Assembly (NCBI GenBank): GCA_030272155.1
Contig: CP126204.1
Location: forward strand, 4,579,501-4,643,500
From: Tetradesmus obliquus
Taxonomy: Eukaryota; Chlorophyta; Chlorophyceae; Sphaeropleales; Scenedesmaceae
Reading direction: 5' to 3'
DNA length: 64,000 nucleotides
Shown: in pieces, positions 45,628 to 57,245 of the stretch
How positions within the stretch are numbered: the stretch's first letter is position 1
Layout: the number at the start of each line of letters is the position of its first letter
Program-made: the position numbers and the translations under genes
Notes under the pieces: generated by a model
Told to the model about the DNA's origin: nothing
Database searches by the model: none
What the model saw: only the letters and a program-made list of their open reading frames with translations

Positions 45628-47035
45628 TTAGTTGCCAAACACCAGCGCAAAAGGCACAGGGTCCGCGACACTTGCAGCCCAAGGCCCAAGCCCTGCTGCA
45701 GCTGCTGACATGCCTGGCTGGCTGGCAAGCCGCACCATCACTGAAGCAGAAGCCCCCGGCACAACCACCCAACACGCTTCTGCTGCTGCTGCTGACGAAC
45801 CCTGCAGCAGTGACAGCAGCTTCCCAACCTGCTCAGCTGTGAGCTGCCTGCCAGACAGCAGCCGAAGGAATGGGGCGGCACACTGTGCTGCATTTCTCAC
45901 AGGACAATGCGCTGCTTGGTGCGCCAGCTCCATCAGTGTTGCTGTTGCCAGCTGCGCAGCTGCTGGCAGCCTGCAGAATTTCTTGATGATGTGTGGCCAG
46001 TGGCAGGCCACCGAGTGATGTGTGACTGTGCCGCGCAGCTGCACTGCCAACCGCAGCAGTGCTTCCGCTGCTGCTTCCGGTAGCTTAGCTGCAGCAATGT
46101 AGCGGGACCTGTGGAATATGCTGGAGATGCGTTTGACTGCTTCACAGAGACTCCAGCTGTTCAAGCCACTGCATGCCGCCACGTTGAGGGCAACATCAAG
46201 CAAGACTGCTGTGCGGGATGGTGGCAGGTCCTTTAGCATCTGCGGCAGCGGCAGGGGCAGCAGCAGCAGTAACAGCACCAGCACATTCGTCAATGACAGC
46301 AGGTGATGTGCCATGGAAATGTGCACGGCAGATGTGAATCGGTCAACCTCTGCCCTGGAATGCAAGCTATGTATTGTACTGCCCGTGGTGTCCCTTCAGC
46401 ATCATGCTACATAAGATGTGTCCGTTGCACACGAGCCACTTGCACCTAGCCACCTGGCAACCGTGCATTTCCACTTGGATTTGTAACAGGACATGCACAG
46501 TGCCCAACCTGTTGTTGAGGGTTGCTCTATCTGTTGTAACCTGGTGAAGCTCATTAGCAAGAGCCGCAATAGCTGCAAGCCAACAGCCTGACACGTGACC
46601 GTCACAGCTGCACTGAAACACTCGGCTGGCTACGCCGTCTGTCCTACTAGGATGATAGTATCATTGTTGCATCATGCCACTCCTGCTGCCATGGAGCACC
46701 CACCTCGTCCATACGGTAGCTTGGGCAACACATCCACCGTAGCTCTTCAGGCAGGTCAGCAGCCCACTCCGCCATTGGCACCCCAGCAGCAGCGAAAGCA
46801 AGTGCCCACACCACAAACCCCTGAGCATAGTCATAAGCACGTGCCACGAGCTGCGCCTCTGTGATCTGCAGCCGTAGCCCAGCCCGCACAAGCGCCTCCG
46901 CAGCGGCAAGCGGCACACCAGGGATTGCCAGCAGCTGCTGGCTGCACTGGTTGATCATAGCTGCAGTCACTGCCGGCTGGTGCAGCAGCCAGACAAGCGC
47001 CTGTATACTGTTGCGTTTGACTGCTGCTGCCACTT

Positions 47036-47066
<31 letters not shown>

Positions 47067-47432
47067 TGATGCTGCTGGTGCTGGTGCTGCTGCTGCCTGC
47101 GCTGCTGCTGCAACGCTGCGCACCAGCAGTGCATTGCTGGATGGTGCGCTGAGCCGCGAGCTGCACAGCTGCTGCAGTGCCTGGCTGCTGGCCCTCAAGC
47201 GGCATATATGCTCTGCAGGCAGGTGGTGCTGCATGCAGACGTCCAGCGCTGCTGCTACATGGGCTGGCTGCTCCTCTGCACTTGCCAGTTGCAGTGATCT
47301 ATAGCATCCATCTGCTTGTAGCAGCAGCCCAACTTGTTGACAATGAGCTTTATCTGGTCCATTCGAGCATTGAACGCAACTGCAGCTCTGCAAGCAGTGT
47401 AGCACTGGCTGTGCCTGCAAGGTGGTGTGCAC
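45628..47432 (-). CDS. Unrecognised helical protein, two exons
   Basis: Two long minus-strand blocks join in phase 0: 47432-46704 (donor GACGAG/GTGGGTG) and 46239-45628 (acceptor CTGCCGCAG/ATGCTAAAG, stop TAA), about 446 aa. Without this splice the first block would stop at 46647. The sequence is Ala/Leu-rich with repeated amphipathic helices such as IQALVWLLHQPAVTAAM, AAEALVRAGLRLQITEAQL, AAEALLRLAVQLRG and QVGKLLSLLQGSSAAA, which suggests an alpha-solenoid. A long poly-Ala stretch from a CTG run lies near residue 120. The start is uncertain because the first ~40 residues (MHTTLQAQPVLHCL) do not look conserved. No catalytic motif recognised. Confidence 0.55.
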
Positions 47433-48716
47433 ACTGCTCGTGTTATGGTCAAACTGATCAAGAAATTAAACAGAAAAAAGCATCAACAAGAACATCAGAT
47501 AGTCGAGGAACCAGGCGTGAGGTGCGAAGCGCGGTGTTTTGACGGACATGTGCCCCTACTGCTGCAGAGCTGATCCGCTCGCGATGACGTCATGGCGGGA
47601 TGGAACCGGTTCGAAAAATAGCTTGAAGAGACAAAAATTTGGTAAGCAGCAGCAAAGATCAAGCGACAAAGCGGGTCACACCTGCAATGGTGTGGCCGAT
47701 CACTTCCAAGGTTTGTCATGCGATCTGCGTTGATCACGGCACGGTTGCATCTACAAGATCCGGTTTCCAGCTGCAGTACCTCACACGCATTTTCATAAGT
47801 GTTAGGTCCCTACACCAAGCGCATCGCTATTAGATCAAGGTATGAGCTCTCACGCGAACCAGCATACTGTACTAGCACTAGGACTACGCCCTTGCACTGG
47901 AGTGATCCAAGCGACACCGTACGCAATACAGGCAGTTGCAGGTCACACATAACAAGCACAACACGACATGATGACTACTGAGCGATACAATGTGGCCCTC
48001 TGCAGCAACGCTGAGGACAGATAAAGCCATTTTACAGAATATCCTGTTTGAGTCTGGAATGCAGGCCGCGCCCCTGTGCAGCGCAACAACCGGTGTTGGT
48101 TGCTGCTGCATGACCACATGCAACTGGAGCGTATTTGTTACAACACCTTGGCGCCCAAAGTGGTATGGTACACTCGAATGACATAAGGCCCAAACGATTG
48201 CACAAAATGCACAGCATTGGAAGCTGTAGAAGCTGCTTCAACTATTGCTGACGGCCTATGGAGTGCCGCTGACGGCCAGCTGCGCCTTGAAGTGAAGCAT
48301 ACGGTGTCCGAATCAGTGCCTGTCAATCCAGCTCGTGCAGGTGATGCAAAAGAGGACTCCCTGTGCCACTGACAGCACACACTTCAGCTCGCCAACGCTG
48401 CTGCTGCACTCATCTCCAATGGCAGCAGCCTCCGCGGCACCCGCCAAACACACACCAGCTCCCACAGCTGGCAGGCTGCGCAGCCTGCAAAAGCGACATT
48501 CTGGTGCGCTGCCAACAAAGACCACTGTGCTGGCAAGTCTGCTGCTGTGGACTGCATGCACAACTCAGCACCCTGCAGCCAAGTTGTCGACGACACTGCA
48601 CAGCTAGTGCAAGATTGGCCCTCTGCACAGCACATCTAAGCAAGGTGCTTTTGCAGTGCATGGTCGCCGTTGAAGGCCTGTTGCTGCTGCCGCTGCTGCC
48701 GCCACAGCCTGCAGCC
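47433..48716. other. Intergenic, nothing recognised
   Basis: Lies between the 5' end of the helical-protein gene and the 3' end of Beclin, both on the minus strand. A plus-strand ORF around 48335-48607 has Ala/Pro/Ser/Arg composition like a transit peptide but no continuing exon. Confidence 0.45.
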
Positions 48717-49569
48717 CTACGCTGCCGTGTTGTGTGTGGGCCCCTCCTGCGCCAGGCTGGGCAGCTGAGGGGCCTTGGCGCTGGACATGTCGCGCTGGAT
48801 CATCCACTGCAGCAGCAGCAACAGCAGCAGCAGCAGCAGCAGCGGCAGCAACTCAATCAGCTTTGAAATGACACACCAAACATGCGCACCACAATGCAAG
48901 CGTTCAACTGTGTCTATTACAGCCCAGCCGCGCCTCCCAAGCCACACTTTGTTTTCGGCCAGAGCACTGCTTCACCTGCAGGGCAGCCTAGAGGCCAGCT
49001 TACCAAGGCAGCAACAAGCATCCGTCATGCATCTAATCCTCAGCCACTTCCTTCCTGGCATGCACACGCAAGTGTGCTTGATCGCAGCAGCTTCCACCAC
49101 CAGCAGCAGCAGGCGGCAGCAGCAGCAGCAGCATCCCACCTGCAGCGCCACCTTGAGGTCAGCCAGCAGCAGCTTGAGCGCCTTGGTCCACTTGGCGTCC
49201 TTGCTCAGCAGCGACAGCCGCACCGTGTAGTTGCCCACCTGCCGGCAGCGGGGTGTACAGCAGGGCAGGGTGCAGCAGGGCAGGCTTCAGGCGACAACGG
49301 ATCTAAAGGCCGTGCATGCAGAGGAGGGGTGAGCAGCGTCAGGCTGTGTGGCAATCCAACGCAGTGCAGCCGCACAGCAACGTTTTTCCTGCAAGCTGCT
49401 GAACTGCCATTGTAGGCTATGCTGCTGCTAACATGGCGGGTGATGTGGAAGCACCACAGCCCAGCATCTGCTGCCACCAGCAGATGCTCAGCGTGCCTTG
49501 GCGCACCTTGTCACCCTCAATGGCGAAGGGGAACTCAAACAGGCTGGGCTGCCCCTCAGCAATGTCCCT

Positions 49570-49605
<36 letters not shown>

Positions 49606-49749
49606 GCAGCAGTACAGCAGAAGCAGTACAGCAGAAGCAGAGGTCGGTGGCTGAGCCAGCTGATGCACACAGCAACAATACGCACATACTGGCCCACCAG
49701 TCAGCAGCACACCTACAGGAGCTGTCCCTGCAAGAGCAGCAGCGCCAGC

Positions 49750-49786
<37 letters not shown>

Positions 49787-52700
49787 CAGCAAAAGCATTA
49801 GTCAGCGCAGCAGCAGCAGCAGCACAGCAAAAGCAGTAGTCAGTGGTTGGGCAGAATGACGGACGCAGTGCTAGCTTACGCACCCTCGCCGAAGATTGGC
49901 GGCGCCCCCACAGCAGCCTCACACCAACCCTACAAATCAAGCCCAACACCTGCCAGCAACCCATCAGCGCCCATCATCAGATGCAGCAGCAGTCCACCAA
50001 CATGCTGTCCCCGCGCCTATCGACTCTTCCACCCCACCGCATGACACAGTTCTGCAAGCCTCACCGTGCGCGCGCAAAATCACCAAACTCCCTCATGCAC
50101 CCCACGTGCATGAGCAGCTGCAACCGCTGTCACGCTTGGCGGCACTTTCACCGCACCACAGCGCAATGCAGCGCTGATTGCTCACCATCGCCGCGCAAAG
50201 TCGCCAATTCCTTCAAGCAAGCCAGGAAGCCCGCCATGGCCTTGTCCAACGAGCCGCCCCATATCAGTGCTCTAACAACAGCCTAAACCCTTGCCCTTGG
50301 CAAGTTCTGCAGACAGCTGCAGGCAGCTTGCACCCATCCTTCCAGCTGGCCCCAACACATGGCCTACAACATCAGCTGCCGCAAGCAGCCCCACACCCAG
50401 GGACTTGCACCACACAACATGACACCACCGCCCTCACCGTGCCCGTGCAAAGTCCCCAAACTCCTTCAAACAAGCCAGGAAGCCCGCCATGGCCTTATCA
50501 TAACTCCCGCCCCACAGCTTGGCCACGGGCCCAAACAGGTCGTACGTGCCACGCTTGTCGGCCACACGGGGATGGCTGCCCATCGGCAGCAGCCGGTACG
50601 CTGCGGCGGCAGCAGCAGCAGGGGCAGCAATAGGTATCATGGCAGCAGCATGAGAATATGCGTGTTCGCCACCCAAGGGTGGCTGCCCATCGGCAGCAGC
50701 CGATTCGCTGCAGCCAGCATCAGCAGCAGCGCCAGCAGCAGCAGCCGCGGCAGCAGCAATATGGGCCAAGGCAGCAGCAATCACCATACTTGCAAAGTTG
50801 CACTCTTGAATGCAAGAAACTTGCTCAGTCCTCCACTAGCACTCGGCTTCAGACAGCAGCAGCCACACACGTTCGCCAAGACCTGCGCAGCGCAAGACCG
50901 CACTCTTCTGCAGCTGCCTGAGCCCACACCCACACCCCACCCGCGAACCTGAGAAGTTAAGCTTGCACTGCGTCGCCATGGTGGCCAGCAGCAGCACCGC
51001 CTGGCCCCACGCCGCGTTGATCTCCTCCCACTCAACAGGGACCTCAGGCGTGCGGCCCAGCCTGAAGCCGCTGATGGTGCCAAAGGGGCCGTCGTGCCAG
51101 ATTCTGCAAAGGATGAAACCAGACACAAACAGTATGCTTGTTTGCGGGAATGGCAGAGATGTGCATGGTGTCTTATGTCGGTGCTGATGGTGCCAGAAGG
51201 GCTGCCGTCACGGATGCTGCTTTGCTGCTGCAGACAGCACGGCAGCGCAGGGCCAAGGCACAGGTGTGAGCAGCGTGCAGGCGGGGCGCGCATGTCACCA
51301 CCATGAACTGAACCCAACACGAGGTTGCAGCAATCACCTGAAGGTGTCGTTGAGCACGTTTGTTGACTTGAGCAGCAGCAGCTGCTGCCCCGCCCTGTCA
51401 ATGCGCTGCAGCAGCCCGTCCCTCTCGCTGATATGCTGCTGCAGCGACAGCTGGTACTCGTTCAAATCGTGCCAGTAACGCTCCTCTAACGCTGCTATGT
51501 CCGCTGCGATGGCCTGCTGCGCAGCCAGCTCCCGCTGTACTGCTGTGAGCGCTGACTCAGCCTGGGCCTGCTGCTGCTGCGCTGCTGCTGTCTGTGCTGC
51601 CAGGTCTGCCAGCTCTGCTGCAAACTCCTCCTGCAAACGAGCAGTGTTCGAAACAGCAATGTATGGAACAGCAGTATACGCAACACCAGTGTACGGAGGC
51701 CAGAAGTGAAGTAAGGTACAAGTGCTGACAGCGCTGTAGCAAACTGACTGTTGAAATTGCTTGTCCTGCAAGCCAAACGCGACAGGGAACAAACAGCAGG
51801 GGAAGATGACAAAGCCTTGCATCGCTGTGTTCAAGTGGCCATACCGCAACTGCCAGTGACACACTGCCCCAAATGCCTCTTGCTGCTGCACTTGGATGCA
51901 CTGACAACCTAGGCCGGCACTTGCACACCACACCTGCTCGCCAGCTGCACCCACCTCGCTGAGTGCTGCTGCTCCCTCCTCCCCCAGCTGTCGCAGCGCG
52001 TTTGAATACGCGCCGATCTCGCCCTCCAGCTCAGCCACCTGCACCCGCCATAACAACATATATTGTGATATGTACCGTTTTCTGGTGGGTTGGTACTTTT
52101 GCTGAGCAGTTGCGTTCCAAGGACTGGCCACAAACATGCATATAAATCCCGCTCAGCGCACCTGCGGCTCAACCTCCTCCCGCAGCTGCGCAGCGCAGTC
52201 CAGGGTGACTGACAAAAATCCATATGCTAAACAACCAGCATCTTCCACTCATAACCCAAGGATCCCAACTCAGCGCACCTGCGCCTCAACCTCTTCGCGC
52301 AGCTGCGCCGCGCAGTCCAGGCACAGCAGATAACCAACGCATATCTCAACAACCAGCACTAACAATCGCCCCGAAACCCACAGCAGCCAGGCCAGCGCAC
52401 CTGCGCCTCCACCTCTGCACGCAGCTGCGCAGCGCAGTCTAGGCTGACTGACCAACCCCGTATGCAAAGACACGCAAGACACGCATGTGCCAGACACAAC
52501 AGAGAGGCCTCAGCTCAGCGCACCTGCGCCTCAACCTCCTCCCGCAGCTGCGCCGCGCAGTCCAGGCACAGCGGGTGGTCCACGCCAGTTTCGCTGCTTG
52601 CCAGCTCACACAGCGAGGCCAGCGCGTCAAGCTTGGCATCTAGCCCGCCACCAGCCGCACGCGCACTGCTGCTGCTGCTGCTGCCGCCGGCGCTTCCGCT

Positions 52701-53544
52701 GCCTGCTGTTTGGCCTGCTGACGTTGGTGGTGCGCTTGCAGGAGAGGCATGTACACCAGGCTGCTGCTGTTGCTGCTGTGGATGTGGGGTAGGGCCCTGG
52801 GTGCCTGCTGCATGTGCTGCTACTGCTGCAGCCTGAGCAGCTGCTGCTGCTGCCGGGCCTGGCCGCAGCACGCTTGCTGCTCCTGGAAGCACCACAAAGG
52901 ACTCCTCTAGGCTGCGGCCTGCAGGAGGCTCGAGGCCAGCTGCTGCTGGCAGTTGCGGCCCTGCTGCTGCACCTGTTTTGTCATGTTACATTATCGCAGA
53001 GGATGACAGCAGTCAGTGTTGAAAGACCAGAGCAGGGTGGAAGGGCGGGCCAATGACAGACACTGCAGCCCTGTTGAAGAGGAGTTGGCACAGTTCTGCT
53101 TGCAGACATGTTTTTAAGGCCAAAGAAACCCGAATAAGACACATCTGATACCAAAGGGTACAGTTATGTGGCTTGTGATGCATAGCGTGCACAAGCTGGC
53201 CTCCTGTATGACCCAGCGGTGTGTGCTGCTGCTGCTGCTGCTGCTGATGTTTGAGCCCTGGGCAACTCGGATGGAGCCTGAACATACTTGCTGCTGGTGT
53301 AGCAGCACTCGTACTTCGATCAGACGATTGAGCTGCGTTGGAGCGGCCTGTGGAGCTCACCCGGCCTTCTGTCATCCAAGACGATGAACGACTCGTATGT
53401 TTTGCCAGACTCGAACACGCTGGCGTTCAGAGCTGCCCAGGAATCAGGTGGCCGTTTATCCCCTCCATCGCTGTCTCCACGGACTAGAACCAAGCGAGCT
53501 CTGCATGACTGGCAGAAGAAGGCTTGCTGCTGCTGCTGCTCCAT
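48717..53544 (-). CDS. ATG6: Beclin 1 / ATG6, autophagy protein, complete
   Basis: Regulatory subunit of the class III PI3-kinase (VPS34) complexes in autophagy and vesicle sorting. Nine exons: 53544-53361, 52918-52524, 52038-51955, 51630-51338, 51103-50949, 50600-50438, 49567-49507, 49238-49140 and 48806-48717 (TAG). They total 508 codons (507 aa), all in phase and close to plant ATG6 length. Visible: N-terminal CxxC (Cys11/Cys14 in [10 protein letters not shown]), a BH3-region-like SLEESFVVL, the second CxxC (Cys179/Cys182 in [11 protein letters not shown]), a coiled coil ([19 protein letters not shown]), [17 protein letters not shown], then the evolutionarily conserved BARA domain: [87 protein letters not shown] Gln/Ser/Ala-rich insert lies in exon 2. 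Several exon edges are duplicated in flanking introns. Confidence 0.95.
50055..50517 (-). repeat. Copies of Beclin exon 6 end plus donor
   Basis: The real exon end (50438 upward, encoding [17 protein letters not shown]) recurs at 50181-50262 (about 251 bp away, two units) and partially near 50062-50098. The copies read [15 protein letters not shown] on the minus strand with substitutions and lie in the following intron. Confidence 0.85.
50571..50712 (-). repeat. Duplicated acceptor and start of Beclin exon 6
   Basis: The block CGGCTGCTGCCGATGGGCAG of exon 6 (right edge 50600) is repeated about 110 bp upstream in the gene, at 50681-50712, with a usable GCAG acceptor. Confidence 0.82.
51071..51240 (-). 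repeat. Duplicated acceptor and start of Beclin exon 5
   Basis: The exon 5 start (right edge 51103) has a diverged copy about 114 bp upstream in the gene, near 51185-51230, including a CTGCTGCAG-like junction. Confidence 0.65.
52153..52580 (-). repeat. Four copies of Beclin exon 2 end plus donor
   Basis: The segment encoding [15 protein letters not shown] with donor CAG/GTGCGC (real exon ending at 52524) recurs in the following intron with edges near 52395, 52270 and 52153, spaced 117-125 bp. All copies keep CAG/GTGCGC or close variants. Confidence 0.92.
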
Positions 53545-54086
53545 GGCTCCTACTGGCTCCCAAGCACGGCCTGCCCTCTAGCCGCTCATGCACGAAAACC
53601 AGACGAAACAAGTTACCAGTACAGTCACATTACGCCCATTGCTTCAGTTCAGCAGCACCAATCACAAGTAGCTCCTCGCATCACTTGCTCCCCGCGCTGC
53701 TCAGCAATACTTCAAAGCAGCAGCACGAAGCACAGCATCTGCACGAGCATCCATCAACATCAAATACCACGAGGCCCAGCATATGGTATTTGAGGGACAG
53801 CACCTGTTGACACCTCAGCAGTGCTCATAACAAGAGCTGAAACCTGGCCTCAAACCCTAGACTGGGTGTGCGGTCCAGCGCGCAACATGCACCGCCGGTC
53901 AGCTGAATCATGCTAGAAACACGCATCATAGCCAGCAAATCAGGCTGAACTGCGATTCACATTTAAATGTCATCTGCATCGCCAAGCTAGCTCTGCTGCT
54001 GCTGCAGCGACAGCAACCACTCTGCCGGTGGCCCCGCTCCGCTGGCGCAGCAGCCGGCGGCATCACGCCTCTCTTGGGCCCTGCTG
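53545..54086. other. Beclin upstream region and copied LAP tail
   Basis: Left half: Beclin 5' flank without recognised elements. Right end (53990-54028): an extra, untranslated copy of the last LAP codons (AEWLLSLQQQQ then TAG on the minus strand), about 110 bp from the real one. Confidence 0.6.
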
Positions 54087-57000
54087 CTACTGCTGCTGCT
54101 GCTGCTGCTGCTGCAGTGACAGCACCCACTCTGCCAGCGTTGCTGCGCCGAATCCAGTAGGCAGCCCCGCGTCATCATCCCATGCCGGCCCTGCCACGTC
54201 CAGGTGGCCCCAGGTGACCCCGGGTGACACAAACTGCTGCAGGAACAGCGCGGCGGTGATGGCCCCGCCCCAGCGGCCTGCAGGTGCACATGCACACATA
54301 GGTGGAGCAGCAGACCTCAATCAAAGCGGAGAAGTGTAGAACAGTAACAGCGCTGCAGTGATGGCACCGCCCCAGCGGCCTGCAGGTGTATGGAAGAAAG
54401 GAAGTGTGGGTGGGCAGCAGCAAGGATTAACACCAGCAAAGCCAATCAGGAACTGCAGCGCTCAGCAAGCGACAGGGAAGATACAGGCGGTTGCAAGACA
54501 GGGCAGCACAGCACGTGCAGCAATGCTTCAAGCAGCACATGCCTACATGCGGCAATGCTTGCCGATGCCACTCCCTTCACCGCCAGAGTTGCTGGCTTCC
54601 GACAAACACAGCGATCATGCCCTGCAAAACTGCACTCTGATGTATTATACTCTGCCTTGCATATGGATAGCGTCAAGGGTGGTGTGTGTGCGCACCTGCA
54701 TAGTTCTTCAGGTCAGCGATGGGTGAGTCCAGCTTTTTTGCTAGTCCCTTGTTCAGCGGCATGCGCCATAGCTTCTCGCCTGCAGCAGCAGCAGGAGGAG
54801 CAACAGCAGGGGCATCACACAGCACAGAGTCAGCTCTAGCAGGTGTAAGCGGGTGCGAGCATGAACAGCCAAAGCGGCTGCATGCCACGCAGTCAGACAG
54901 CATGTTGCTGGTCACCTGGCAGATGTGACAGCATCTCTGCATCAGCTCTTGCAGGTGCAGCAAGAGCAGCGGTGGTGGAGCAACCACACAACAGAAGCAG
55001 CAGACCACTGCCGCTTTTGAATCACGGGAGTGTGCAGCAGTCACCGCTTGGCCCTGGTCAGCTGCATTATAGCACTGGCGCCAGCAGCGGCAGCATCAGC
55101 TGCGCTATGCCTCAGATACCAGGTGACCTGCCACTGCTGCCAGCTTGATCAAAGTAGGCACAGAGCCTAGTTGCATCAGATTTGGCTGTGCTGAAGCTGC
55201 AATCGCCGCTGCAAACATCAAGTAGCTTGCAACCAATTAAAACTACTTTTCTGTTTCAAACTAGTTGCATCAAGCTTGGCTGTGCTGAAGCTTCAGACCA
55301 TGCTTCAGCTGGCCAGCGCACCTGCCCGCCTGCTGGCTGCATCCAGGGATGCAGCCAGGGCGTCATCATTGGCAAACAGCGCCCCTGTGTCCTGGCCCAG
55401 CGCAATACCAGCTGCCCCTGTCAGTGTTGCGATGTCCACAACAGTCTGCAAGCAGGCGGTCACACACGTACATAGGGTGTGATGTAAGTACAGCAGGCAT
55501 GTGGCAAACAGCGCGCCTGTGTCCTGCCCCAGGGCGATGCCGGTTGCCCCGACTAGCGTGGCAATGTCGACCACAGTCTGTAAGCAGGGGAATGACATAT
55601 GCACGTAGTTGCAGCAGGCATGTGGCGAACAGTGCCCCCGTGTCCAGGGCGATTCCAGCTGCGCCTGTCAGCGCGGCGATGTTCACCAAAGTCTGCGATG
55701 GCAAGCAGGGGCTCGACATGTGTGCTGCCCATCAGCAGGCACGTGGCGTGTGCAAGAGGTAGCTGCAGGCAGGTGGCATCGCTGATACTCGTAGCGGCTT
55801 GCAGCCCGCATCTGCAGCTGCATGCTTCGTTTGTGAGGATCGGGCAGCAGCGTATGCAGTGCTGTTCAAGAACATCCAGCTCCTGCGTCTTACAATTCAG
55901 GAATTAGGTTCACGCTGCCATAACTTGCGCTACTCATTGCGGTTGTTACAGCGGTGCAGGGCTACCTCAGACCAATCGCTGCAGCCAATGCAGCTGCTCC
56001 TGCACCTGCCGGCTGACGCATATGCCCCTGCGCATGGTACGAGCAGCTGGTAACGCGGAGTCAACCTCCAGGCAAGCCTGCGCTGGCTGAGGAAACCACC
56101 CTCACCGTTGCTTTCGCCTGGCTCTGCGCGTACCACAGCGCGTTAGCCAGCATATTGCAGCTGGGCATCGCAGCGCAAACAAGTGTCTAGTTTGTATACA
56201 AGCTGGCGGCTCAGAGCATCCCAACTGCTGCTGTGCGTGTGCCTGCCGCCCTCACCGTTGCTTTCGCCTGTGTTTGCGCGTACCACAGCGCGTCAGCCAG
56301 TGTGAGCCGCCCCTCAGCGTCAGTGTCGTTCACCTCCACGCTGATGCCTGCCGCGCTGACGTGCACGTCGCCGGGGCGGGTTGCCGTGGCGCTGACCATG
56401 TTTTCACAGCATGCGGCAATGAAGTGCACCTGCGGCAGAGGTGCAGGGGCAGGGCGTGCAGGGGTCCAGCACCTTGCACTGTGTATGAGGTGCACACACA
56501 TGCGGGCCGCCACAGTTGCTGCCCTGGAAATGCACTGCACTTTCGAAAACTGAAGGCAGCAGTGCAGCTTCCTCCCCATCCCCATGCCCACCTGCACCCG
56601 TGCTATCTCCAGCATTTTCAGCAGCAAGCAAGTCGCACATCTTGCTGCAGCAGCAATGAGTCCGTCACACACCCACACCCACCCACCTGCACGCCAGCTG
56701 GCTGCAGCACCGCCAGACAGCAGCAGCAGCAGCAGCAAGCACTTTTCCACACAACCCACTCACCTGCACGCCTGCTGGCTGCAGCACTGCCAATGACCGT
56801 GCCGCGCCCAGCACTGCCCCTGCTCCCGCCATGTCGCACTTCATGGTGTGGATGCCTCCCTGGGTCTTTAGGTTGTAGCCGCCTGAGTCAAAGGTGAGGC
56901 CCTGCAGCAGAAGAAGTAGCAGCAACGGCAGCAGCAGCAGCAGCGAGTCAAACAACAGCGATGTCAGGTGAGCCTGCTGGGTGAGGCAATGCACAGCATG

Positions 57001-57208
57001 AATGCAGCAGCTGCGCAGCAAGTACAGGCAGTGCCAGGCATGCTGCAAAGCATTTGTGCGCAGCAATGGCTGGAGGTCGAACGTCATAACGGCGTGCTAC
57101 GGTTATGCAGGGTGCGTTAGCTGTACAGTTGACAGCTGCCTCACCTTGCCAACCAGTGCCACCTTGCAGCAAGACAGCAGCAGCCGCGCGCACAGCAGAA
57201 ACAACAGC

Positions 57209-57245
<37 letters not shown>

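Noticed and set aside
47598..47625. tRNA T-arm-like GGTTCGAA
   Set aside because: No matching acceptor stem, anticodon arm or A box around it; no tRNA was found in the window.
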